A stretch of DNA of 64,000 bases from Pelecanus crispus (lineage: Eukaryota; Chordata; Aves; Pelecaniformes; Pelecanidae): contig NC_134643.1 in the NCBI RefSeq assembly GCF_030463565.1, forward strand, positions 218,974,583-219,038,582. The letters are read 5' to 3'. Position numbers and translations under genes: made by a program. Of this stretch, positions 12,001 through 24,000 are shown piece after piece. How positions within the stretch are numbered: the stretch's first letter is position 1; each line of letters opens with the position of its first letter. A model generated the notes under the pieces. It ran no database searches, had not been told where the DNA came from, and saw only the letters and a list, made by a program, of their open reading frames with translations.

Positions 12001-15000
12001 AGGGCAAACAGGGTTCTGAAAACCCTGATTTCCTCAAACTAGTGTTTTAGTAAAGATGTGTTGCCCAGGACAGGCAAGTAATATCTGCCTACAGTCTAAG
12101 TAAGCTCCCACACGCTAATTACATACCTCCAAGAAGGTACCAGAGTGGCAGTGGAGATTCCTGCATCGACACCATACCATACATACAACACAGCATGAAT
12201 CTTCAGCGTGATGCACTGCTCGCAGAGGAAGAAGCAGCAACACCAGTTCGAGCATCCTGGCCAAATCCCACTGTGGCTGGATAAATCCACCCTCCAGTGG
12301 TTCTCTTTAGATGAAGTATTCTTCCCTTCCTGCGCTAAACTGTTGTGTAAGTTTCCTGACACTTGAAACACAGTGCTTTTTACGCCACAGGGAGCCACAT
12401 CCCCTGGTAAACATAGGGATATTTTTTGTAAAGCACTCTGTAGCGTTCGAGGATAAAAGGCTCTTATATAAAATGTACAGTGTTGACAATGTATTTGTTT
12501 GAAAAGAAACAACCCAGCTTGATATCCAAAGCTTTGTGTACAGCACTACTTCTTCATTCATGTGGTTGCTTTCAAGCTTTTCTCATTTCAAGCTCCTTCA
12601 GCTGGCATAAATTCTTAAACACTTAGACTTGTTTGCTCGTCTATTGCTTTACAAAGCAGATTTCTACTGTACAGAGCTGTGAAGCCTTGGAAATAAGCAA
12701 CTCTCTGCAGAAATTAAGTTAAATCAACAAATTTTTTTTTAATAAAGTTTTCCAAAAAAGGGTGGAGTTTCTCACTCTAGAGCAGATACCCTACTGTGAC
12801 AGAAACAGCAAGAGACAAGCAAGAGGAAAGCAACAGGCCTTTGGAGCCAAACAGACCACTCCGAACAGCTGAAATCTAGAGAATACTCCCCAATTCGAGT
12901 GAGGACTTTCTACTTTTAAAATATACACCTATTTACCAAGTCCAACAGACTAATTCCGAGTTTTGTTTAAAGAAGTGACAGGGGTTTTTTGTTTGTTTTT
13001 TTTAAAAGGCCTTGCACAATTTTAACCAGAGCAGAGCAGAACATATATCCAGGAGCTGCCCGCAGTGGGCAATCAGTACAGCAAGTCAGAACTCCTGAAG
13101 CACAGGCTTCAATGGGTTCATTAAATGCCTCCCTACCACTTAACAACCTAATGAACAGCCAGCCCTTAGCTATTCAAACTTTTCTATCACCTCACAGCAG
13201 AAGTACAGCTACATGAACCTCCCTTTAAAGGAGGCAGAGTTTAACCTTAAAAATATGGAAACTGAAGACTGAGTAGAGAGCAAGCAGCATGCACTAGTTT
13301 TTGTACTAGACTGAAACATTTTTTCACTTTTTGTCCACGTACAAAGATGTTTCAGACAAACTGCTGTGGTATTACTAGTATGCCTTGATAGAATGAAAAC
13401 ATCTCTTTTTATTTGGATCTTACACAAGTTTGTTGAAACTTGTCTAACTAGCACTAGAAAAGGGCAATTGGCAGTGATGGGAAAGCTCCCCGAGTAACTT
13501 CCCTCTCTTTTCTGTATCAAAGGGAAAAAGGAACATCACGCCAGTCCCTCAGCAAGGCTATCACCCAGAGCAACAATTTTAGTGACCGAGATCCTGTGTT
13601 ATAGCTAGAGCTTGTTTAGACTTGCCTTTTATGTGGAAGAGACAGTGCTTTGGCTTCATAAAAGCTAGATGGATTTACCAGCATGGGAAACCTGGACTTT
13701 GGCCACAAGATAAGAAGGAATCCACATGGGAAGAAAATTACATTTGGCAGAATCCCAACCCAGATTCTTCTTTTAGAGTCGCACAGGCAGTGACAAAACA
13801 GTTGACTTCTTTGGCCACTGCAGATTGACCATTTTACTCTCAAGAGCATGCAAAAGATGGGCAAAGCATGCCCATCATTTGATTCAGCTGGAGCATTGGA
13901 GACAGATCATTTTGCTACTTCAAGCAGGCTCTCTACACTGACAACACAAACTGGTGGAAGACTTCACTCTAGAAGCTGAAACAAGGCCCACCTGAAGACG
14001 ATGTTGCTGTGTGAACTGATGTTTTTCCCTCCATACATAGAAAGAATCCAAGAAGGGCGAGGCCTCACTCCCCACAGCCTGTAACACTCTTCTGAAAGTG
14101 CATCAAAGTCCCATTTCTGAGGCTCGAACATGTCATTGACACCATCTGTGCACATGGGCATCACCATCTCAGTGCAAGCCTGAAAGAAAGAGCAGGGCAA
14201 CAAGATATAGTCCCAGGAGACTGTCCTATAGCGGTTAGTGCAGTATTTAAATAAAAAAGCTCAAACAATTTGATCAGTAGTTACTGTCAAACTACCATAG
14301 AACTGTTTAGGTTGGAAAAGACCTTTAAGATCATCCAGTCCAACCATTAACCTAACACTGCCAAGTCCACTATGTCCCTAAGCACCACATCTACACATCT
14401 TTTAAATACCTCCAGGGATGGAGACTCAACCACTTCCCTGGGCAGCCTGTTCCAATGCTTGACAACCCTTTCTGTGAAGAAATTTCTCCTAATATCCAAC
14501 CTAAACCTCCCCTGGGGCAGCTTGAGCCCATTTCCTCTCATCCTATCGCTAGCTACTTGGGAGAAGAGACCAACACCCACCTCACTACAACCTCCTTTCA
14601 GGTAGTTGTAGAGAGCGATAAGGTCTCCCCTCAGCCTCCTCTTCTCCACGCTAAACAACCCCAGTTCCTTCAGCCGATCCTCATAAGGCCTGTGCTCCAG
14701 ACCCTTCACCAGCTTTGTTGCCCTTCTCTGGACACGCTCCAGCACCTCAATGTCTTTCTTGTAGTGAGGGGCCCAAAACTGGACACAGTATTCCAGGTGC
14801 GGCCTCACCAGTGCCGAGTACAGGGGCACAATCACCTCCCTGCTCCTGCTGGCCACACTATTCCTGATACAAGCCAGGATGCTGTTGGCCTTCTTGGCCA
14901 CCTGGGCACACTGCTGGCTCATGTTCAGCCAACTGTCTACCAACACCCCCAGGTCCTTTGCGGCCAGGCAGCTTTCCAGCCACTCTTCCCCAAGCCTGTA

Positions 15001-18000
15001 GCGTTGCATGGGGTTGTTGTGACCCAAGTGCAGGACCCGACACTTGGCCTTGTTGAACCTCACACAGTTGGCCTTGGCCCATCGATCCAGCCTGTCCAGG
15101 TCCCTCTGCAGGGCCATCCTACCCTCCAGCACATCAACACTCCCACCCAGTTTGGTGTCATCTGCAAACTTACTGAGGGTGCACTCGATCCCCTCATCCA
15201 GATCATTGATAAAGATATTAAACAGAACTGGCCCCAATACTGAGCCCTGGGGAGCCCCACTTGTGAGTGGCCGCCAACTGGATTTAACTCCATTCACCCC
15301 AACTCTTTGAGCCCGGCCATCCAGCCAGTTTTTTTAGCCAGCTAGGAGTGTGCCCATCCAAGCCATGAGCCACCAGTTTCTCCAGGAGAATGCTGTCAAC
15401 AATGGTGTCAAAGGCTTTACTAAAGCCTAGGTAGACATCATCCACAGCCTTTCCCTCATCCACTAAGCAGGTCACCTTGTCATAGAAGGAGATCAGGTTG
15501 GTCAAGCAGGACCTGCCTTTCATAAGCCCATGCTGACTGGGCCTGATCACCTGGTTGTCCTGTACGTGCTGTGTGATGAACCACTCCATGACCTTCCCTG
15601 GCACCGAGGTCAGGCTGACAGGCCTGTAGTTACCCAGATCCTCCTTCCGGCCCTTCTTGTAGAACACAGATACCAAGCAAAAATCTAATCTTTCACACTA
15701 ACTATTCTCTGACACCTTAGTGATACTAGCTAAAAAAGAAAAACTAATTATATCCTGGAAGCAATATAGACCCCACCATGACAATTTATTTAACTTGCAG
15801 TCTGTCCCTACTTGCCCCCTTTCCCACATGCCTTTAGAAGCAGGCAGGGAACAAGCTGCAGAGTAGATGTGTTGTTTTGATGAGCCCAGCTGCCATATTC
15901 TTTGTTACTCATACAGAGTTTCCCCCCTTTCTCAGAGGAGAACTTATAAAGCCTGCACATCTCCTGGGGCTGTCCAGAACAAATACATAGCAGACAGTAG
16001 CCAAGAGCAGATGGTCACAACCTGAACACTGATTCTTAACACCTTATTTCTGGAAGCAGCTGCCCTGCTCCTGAGAAGAGAAACTGTATATAACTGTTAC
16101 GTGTGCTTAGTAAATGGGATGGGGAGAGCAGAATGCCCTGAACCCCTTACCACAGGGGTCTATTTTTGTTACCTACTTGACAGGAAAGGCTGGGTCTCAG
16201 TGAGCTACAGGATAAACAGCTTTAGTTGAAAGAAATCAGTATCAACATATCCTGACATATTTGCATGCACAAATTGGGATGGATGGATGGGATTGGGGGG
16301 GGGGCGATTAGAAGACCAGGATGCTGCTGCTGTACATCATTTTCCAGCCTATATGAAGAGCTGAAATTCAACAATTATCTAGATAATGAAGACACAACCT
16401 AAACCTCCTGGGAAAGCTGCTTCTCTTTTCTGCCTTGTCCTCCCCACTACAATCATACTTGCCTCATGCTTACATTTGTCATCAGTACATCAATTACATC
16501 TGGTGCAATATATTGACAGTTAAATGGCTTGACAATTCTCATCAGCTCTAGCCCAAAAAACCTCACCAACCTGCAATTTAGAATGGGTAGAGCACATACC
16601 TGATAGTACCAACCCAACTGGCCCAGATTCTTTGTTGCAGTCTCAGACATGTCTAAGCATGAGGCTTCTCCTGAATAATTGTAGTATAAATTTACTGCCT
16701 GAAAAACATTCTGCAGCAACAATTTGTCGGAGAGACTGGGATCCTTCAAGAACTTGCAGACTTCCTGCAACAAAGAGAGAAGGGGGGGGGGGGGTCCTAA
16801 ATCTGCAAGAAATAAAGATTAACACATGATACCTGATAGGATATCAATTTCTTTTTGAAGTACTGTCCGACCACTTCCAGAAAGCATCTTTGTATGCAAT
16901 GATATACCCTGAGCATTATCATGAAAAGGAGTATTCCTTTGCTTAGTACATGCTACTATGAGGAACCCGAAACTTTAAATTTCCTGATTAAAACTTTAAA
17001 AACAGTGCAACCTTAATATTTCATTCACCAAGCTTTTCAATCCATTTCCCATTCTTTAAAATAGATAAAGTGTATTTAGCGCCTCTGTAGTGAAAGATAA
17101 CACGTGCAAATATATAACAAAGAAGCTCCAGATATAGATTGGGGTTCCCTGCAGTTCGCTGTAGTACAAATGGAAATATCCATGTAAGGAAAGCTCTAAT
17201 ATTTTTAAGTCCTTTTATATAGCAGCATTGCAACATTCTTACTACTGTGTGTTCAGAAAATATGAGGTGGTAGAACAATGCTCTTAATTTTTCACAGTGC
17301 CATCTCAGGTAGAGTTTAATTCAAAATCTTAACTGAGAGCACAAGTAGTGGCAAAAACAAAACACAAAAGCTACTGCCCCAGAAAGCTTTTTCATCTTGG
17401 AACTTTTTTTTTTTTAAAATAGTGACAATATTCTCTTTGGCAAGGCTTTCTGCTTACCCCTGCTCCCATGGAGTTGGGACTAATACAAGAACAGTGAAGG
17501 GTGAAAGCTGTAAATCTGAGCTCCCAGCCCATCAGAAGAATCCAAAGTTACTCTCTGCAGGGAGCAAAGGATGCACTGCAATTCCAGCGCTGTTCAAGTA
17601 CAGGCACACAGGGACAACTCACATGGCCAATGCAAACTGTGCATCTTCCAAGAAGTAAACTTACTATCCTTCCCTCCCCTGTATAATCTTTTCCCTCATT
17701 TTCATTGTGGAAGCTAGGAAATGGATCCCTCTCTTGTTCCCTACAGACAATGTCAGAGCGCAGCTTCCACATTTTGCCATTCCAAGAAGGTTTTATGGTT
17801 TGGCTAGCTCAGCCATCCATTCTTAACTCAGCAATGAGAGGTTTGGAAAGCTCACTAATTCATGCAAATACACACTGCAGAACAGAGGGCTGCAGACAGC
17901 CCCGTATCTGAAGCTCAGATCACACAGTAGAGACAGAGATCAACATTTCTGACCGAGTACTGGCAGCCCACAACAGAGAACAGATTAAGGAACATACATA

Positions 18001-21000
18001 TATATCCAGCTACTCAAACACATTTTTTTCCCCCCTTTCTCACCCCCAGAGTCAGATTAGAGCTTCTATTTCAGCAAAAGTATCTGAACAGCTTAAATAA
18101 CTCAGATTTCATACATCAGCATTGTCCAGACAAGCCACAGCCTTTTCTATTTTAGGTTTATACCTCAGTCAAACAGAGACAGCATGGACAGTGGTGAAGA
18201 TGAGCACATTTCTTAGGCTATGTCAGATTGATAAAGCAGAAATAATTTTCAAGATGTTCATACTGTCCTTTGCAGACAGCCACATAGGACAGATGATATC
18301 CCTCACCTCCTCCATCAGGCAGCTCTACACAGAGAAAAATTTTTTATTTAACTACTGTTTAATAGCCAAAAATACTAATATTTTATTTACCTTACCTGCC
18401 ATACACAGTAACCCAAAGCCATACAGGGAAATTCAGCCAGGGTCTTAAAAGACCAAAAACACTCCAAGAAAACAGAAATCTTGGAGAAAGCACTGCAGAT
18501 AAACAGAACTGCACAAGTGAAGGTTTGCAAGTGTGAAATGTGGTCCTGCTTTGAGAATTGACCCTGCAAGGAATAGAATTATGGGGATCCACATTTCCTC
18601 TCACTAGTTCTCCCACATAAAAAAGGAGATAGGCTCAAAACTCTCTTTAATTGCAAGCTCTGCCAGCTAAGCCTGGCATCAGAAACTCTAATTGCATGTG
18701 CTTTTTGTGCAACATTTCTGCTCCTCAAGCACAACTCTGCAGGACAGCTGAGTTTCAGTCATCTCTGGCAATTTTCTTCTGGGCTCTTGCTGCAACCTAT
18801 TAACCCTACAAGGGGCAGTTAGCCAACAAACCAGTTGATGCACAAGAAGATACTGCCCTCGTTCTCTTTTTTCAGCCATGTTGGTTCTACAAAGCCAAAA
18901 ATAAAGGAAAAGGTGCAGACTGGGAGAGGAGAGAATTAGTTAAACCAGATGGTCAATTCTACAAGACATTGGTTCTCCATTACCTGTATAGGCCAAGCTG
19001 GCAGAGGCTGTAAGAAGTCAGCTTTGTAGGGATAGTTCACCATAGCCAAGTTTATCCATGTTTCACTCAGCCAGTTTTTCAACATAGCAGCATCCTGAAG
19101 ATTTTTTAATGGGCTACACAAACGAAATGTGCTGGAAAGCCACTGTAAACCTGCATCTTTAATAAAAAGACAAAAATAATGTTTAATGTATTGTACCATT
19201 AACACATAGGTCAGTTGTGCTGCTGCTAAAAAATATTTCACTTAGCATAACTAATCTGGTGAAATTATTCCACATACATACAAGCATAGCAGACCAAATT
19301 TTAGTCAGAACCTCCAAGTGAAGGGAAATACAATGTGCATACTTCAGCATATGGCTATATCACAGCTAAGATAATGTTATCTAAAAAATCAAAGACAAAT
19401 TTACAAGACATTTGGCTTTTTTTTTTTTTGCTAGGAAGTAATATCAGGGTACTCTTCTTCCAATGAAAGGAAAACTTCAAGCCAGCTAGCTCACAGTGCA
19501 TGGACTATAATAGATAGATCTCTTAGGACTCTCCCACCATTTCCTTTCATTATTTTATCTGGTCTAGAACTCATCCAATTCAGCTTCAGTGATTTTAATT
19601 AGCTAACTCATCATACCAGGCTTTCTTTTTAGGACACTGAACCAGTAGCAAGATTTTTTTTTTAAAATTGAATTCCTATGCTGTACAATGAGCTCATCTC
19701 ATACAGAATCATTTAGGTTGGAAAAGACCTTTAAGATCATCCAGTCCAACCATTAACCTAACACTGCCAAGTCCACCACTGAACCATGTCTCTAAGCACC
19801 ACATCTACACGTCTTAAATACCTCCAGGGATGGGGACTCAACCATTTCCCTGGGCAGCCTGTTCCAATGCTTGACAACCCTTTCAGTGAAGAAATTTTTC
19901 CTAATATCCAATCTAAACCTCCCGTAGCACAACTTGAGGCCATTTCCTCTTGTCCTTTCACTTGTTACCCAGGAAAAGAGACTGACACCAACCTTGTTAC
20001 AACCTTCTTTCAGACAGTTGTAGAATCATAGAATCATTTAGGTTGGAAAAGATCCTTAAGATTCAGTTCAACTGAGTCCCTAGCACTGAATCCATAAGGA
20101 TTGCAGTGATTTTCTATACCTGATTGCCTCTTGGCATTTAAACTACTTTTTTTTTTGAGAGTAACAACTATCTGGCCTACTACTAGCATGGCCAGTTAGC
20201 GCAGTCAGTTAGAGCATGGTGCTAATAACACCAAGGTCGCGGGTTCAATCCCCATACGGGCCACATCTAGTCTTTCTTCTGGCTTGCCAATGTGACACCC
20301 ATCTACAAGAAGGGCCAGAAGGAGGACCCGGGGAACTACAGGCCTGTCAGCCTGACCTTGGTGCCAGGAAAGATTATGGAGCGGTTCATATTGAGCGCAC
20401 TCAACAGGCATGTGCAGGTCAATGGGGGGATTGGGCCCAGCCAGCATGGGTTCATGAAAGGCAGGTCCTGCTTGACCAACCTGATCTCCTTCTATGACCT
20501 GGTGACCCGCCTGGTGGATGAAGGAAAGGCTGTGGACATCATCTACCTGGAAGCCTTTGACACCGTCTCCCATAGTATTCTCCTTGGGAAGCTGGCAGCC
20601 CAGCGAAGAGCTGGGTAAAGAACTGGTTAGGTGGCCGAGCCCAGAGAGTTGTGGTAAATGGAGTTAAGTCCAGTTGGCAGCCAATCACAAGCAGTGTTCC
20701 CCACTGCTCCATTTTGAGGCCAGTCTTGTTTAATATCTTTATGAACGATCTGGAGAAGGGAATTGAGTGCGCCCTCAGTAAGTTTGCAGATGATACCAAA
20801 CTGGGTGGGAGTGTTGATCTGCTGGAGGGTAGGATGGCCCTGCAGAGGGACCTGGACAGGCTGGATCGATGGGCCAAGGCCAACTGTATGAGGTTCAACA
20901 AGGCCAAGTGTTGGGTCCTGCACTTGGGTCACAACAACCCCATGCAACGCTACAGGCTTGGGGAAGAGTGGCTGGAAAGCTGCCTGGCCGAAAAGGACCT

Positions 21001-24000
21001 GGGGGTGTTGGTCGACAGCCGGCTGAACATGAGCCAGCAGTGTGCCCAGGTGGCCAAGAAGGCCAACAGCATCCTGGCTTGTATCGGGAATAGTGTGGCT
21101 GGCAGGAGCAGGGAGGTGATTGTGCCCCTGTACTCGGCACTGGTGAGGCCGCACCTGGAATACTGTGTCCAGTTTTGGGCCCCTCACTACAAGAAAGACA
21201 TTGAGGTGCTGGAGCGTGTCCAGAGAAGGGCAACAAGGCTGGTGAAGGGTCTGGAGCACAGGCCTTATGAGGAGCGGCTGAATGAACTGGGGTTGTTTAG
21301 TCCGGAAAAGAGGAGGCTGAGGGGAGACCTTATCATTCTCTACAGCTACCTGAAAGGAGGGTGTAGTGAGGTGGGTGTTGGTCTCTTCTCCCAAGTAGCT
21401 AGCAATAGGACGAGAGGAAATGGGCTCTAGCTGCGCCAGGGGAGATTTAGATTAGGTATTAGGAAAAATTTCTTCACGGAAAGGGTAGTCAAGCATTGGA
21501 AGAGGCTGCCCAGAGAGTGGTGGAGTCACCATCCCTGGAGGCATTCAAGTGGGTAGATGTGGCACTCTGGGACATGGTTTAGTGGGCGTGGTGGTGTTGG
21601 GTTGATGATTGGAATGATGATCTTAGAGGTCCTTTCCAACCTTAATGATTCCTAGTTTTTACTTTTTTTATAAATGTTCCAGCCACCAAGCCAGGAAACA
21701 TGAAATTTCTCCTCTCCCCTTAATTGGTTTAGTGATGGACTTGGTAATGTTAGGTTAATGGTTGGACTTGATGATCTTAAAGGTCTTTTCCAACCTAGAT
21801 GATTCTATGATTCTATGATTCTATGATTCTATGATTCTACTTTGTCAGAAAGGAATACAAGCCTTGAGGTTCTGATCTGGAGTCAGCTCCTGTCTGACCT
21901 TAGGTATATTTGGACCTGGTTTCTGAATCACACCAGGCATGAACAAAGCTTGTGATCCAACAAAACAGACATTTAAAAAAAAAAATGCTAGACTCATTGG
22001 CAGTTTTCAGTACTAAGCTTAGTTTCAAAACAATCAATACATATACAGGTGAAAGCCATAACAAACTTGCTGATCTTATGAAGTCATAACACAATCCTGA
22101 ACATTACGACCCTTTGAAAAAGTACTGGTGAGGTCTCACCTGTTGAGGAAAGGTGGTTAATGGCATTCCAGGAATTCCGGATGCTTTCTGAGCAGCCTGT
22201 CCCACTCTTTTTGAAATCGTTAGTCACTATGCTGAAATAAGTGCCACATGGAACCAAATCGCCAAACTGCCAGATTGGGGCAGAGGCTGCCAGAGCTCTG
22301 CAAAGGGACATAAAAAGATTGTTTGGAAAAACATATGCATCCTGTACCCCTGCAAAGTGAACTTCCATCCTCTGGTCAATACACTCCCCACAGCCACTAT
22401 TTAAGTAGTGTTTATAATTTATCTTGGACACTGAGCCCTAGGCAAACTAACCACAACGTTGCAAAACTATTTCATAGGTCTGCACGCAAAGGCTGTTGAA
22501 GGTTATAAGTCTTGGACTCTAGTACAAAGATATCAGTAAATACAAAAAGTAGAAATTCAGACTTGCTTACGTCATTATTTTTTGTTCTCATCTAGCAACT
22601 AGGTCTTTCTCACTAGGTGTTTTGCAAACTCAACTGAAGACAGCCCCTGCCCACAAAAATCTGCTCTCTAGCAGGTGCAGTTGACATGCCTGAGGGACAA
22701 GATGCCATCCAGAGGGACCTAGACAAGCACAAGAAGTGGGCCCATGTGAACCCCCAGTATCAATACAGGCTGGGGTATGAAGGGATTGAGAGCAGCCCTG
22801 CAGAGAAGGACTTGGGGCACTGGTGGATGAAAAGCTGGACATGAGCCAACAATATGCGCTTGCAGCCCAGAAAGCCAACCGAATCCTGGGCTGCATCAAA
22901 AGAAGCATGGCCAGCAGGCTGAGGGAGGTGATTCTGCCCCTCTACTCTGCTCTGCTCTGGTGAGACCTCACCTGCAGTACTGCATCCAGCTCTGGAGCCC
23001 TCAGCACAAGAAGGACATGGACCTGCTGGAGCAGGTCCAGAAGAGGGCCACAAAAAATGATCTGTGGGCTGGAGCACCTCTCCTACAAGGACAGGCTGAG
23101 GGAGTTGGGGTTGTTCAGCCTGGGGAAGAGAAGGCTCCGGGTACACCTTATTGCAGCCTATCAATACCTAAGGGGGGCTTATAAGAAAGATGGGGACAGA
23201 CTTTAGTAGGGCCTGGTGCGATAGGACAAGGGGTAACTGTTTTAAACTAAAAGAGGGTAGATTTAGATTGGACATAAGGAAGAAATTTTTATGATGAGGG
23301 TGGTGAAGCACTGGAACAAGTTGCCCAGAGAGGTGGTAGATGCCCCGTCCCTGGAAACATTCCAGGCCAGGTTGGTCAGGGCTCTGAGCAACCTGATCTT
23401 GTTGAAGATGTCCCTGCTCATGGCAGGGGGGTTGGAGTAGATGACCTTTAAAAGATCTCTTCTAACCCAAACTATTCTATCATTCTATTTACTAATCTTG
23501 TTTCCCAGAGAAGAACTAAGGCACTGAAGAGATTAAAGACCTGCCTCAAGTCACCAGGAAGTCTGGTGGCCCTAAAAAAAATTAGGTGCAAAGTCAATGT
23601 TGATAATAATTGTTTTTACAAAACTAACAGATAGCTCTGAAAACATACACCATCCAGTATCTGCTGACCTACAGTTGTCTCTAGCAGGCAAACAGTGCCT
23701 CTTCCCAAACTCAAGACAACTTAATTCCTCCTCACAATAGTGAAAAATTCAAGCCAGTTTGAATTATGGTACTTTCTCCCAGTGCTGTAATATTTATAGC
23801 ACAGAAGTAACAAATGCCTGCTCTGTGTTCGAGCAGCACAAGTACACTCACCCAGCTACCACATGGGGGTACTTCATCCTAAACCAGGCTGCAAGCATTC
23901 CTCCATAAGATCCTCCTATAGCTATGACAGGACTGTAACGGGCTCCTGCAATGGTAGTCTTTAAGTACTCAACCAGTACTGCGAAGTCTGCCAGAGCTTG

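Larger units (their letters stand above)
19157..22139 (-). other. PRCP: PRCP intron 5
   Basis: 3.0 kb, the most repeat-rich intron. It holds two minus-strand CR1 fragments, a tRNA-Ile relic and a plus-strand CR1 with a duplicated 3' end. Confidence 0.85.

Noticed and set aside
14455-15243. 262-codon plus-strand frame (and its mirror at 20627-21394)
   Set aside because: Antisense shadow of the CR1 reverse-transcriptase region. It appears in every CR1 copy of this group.
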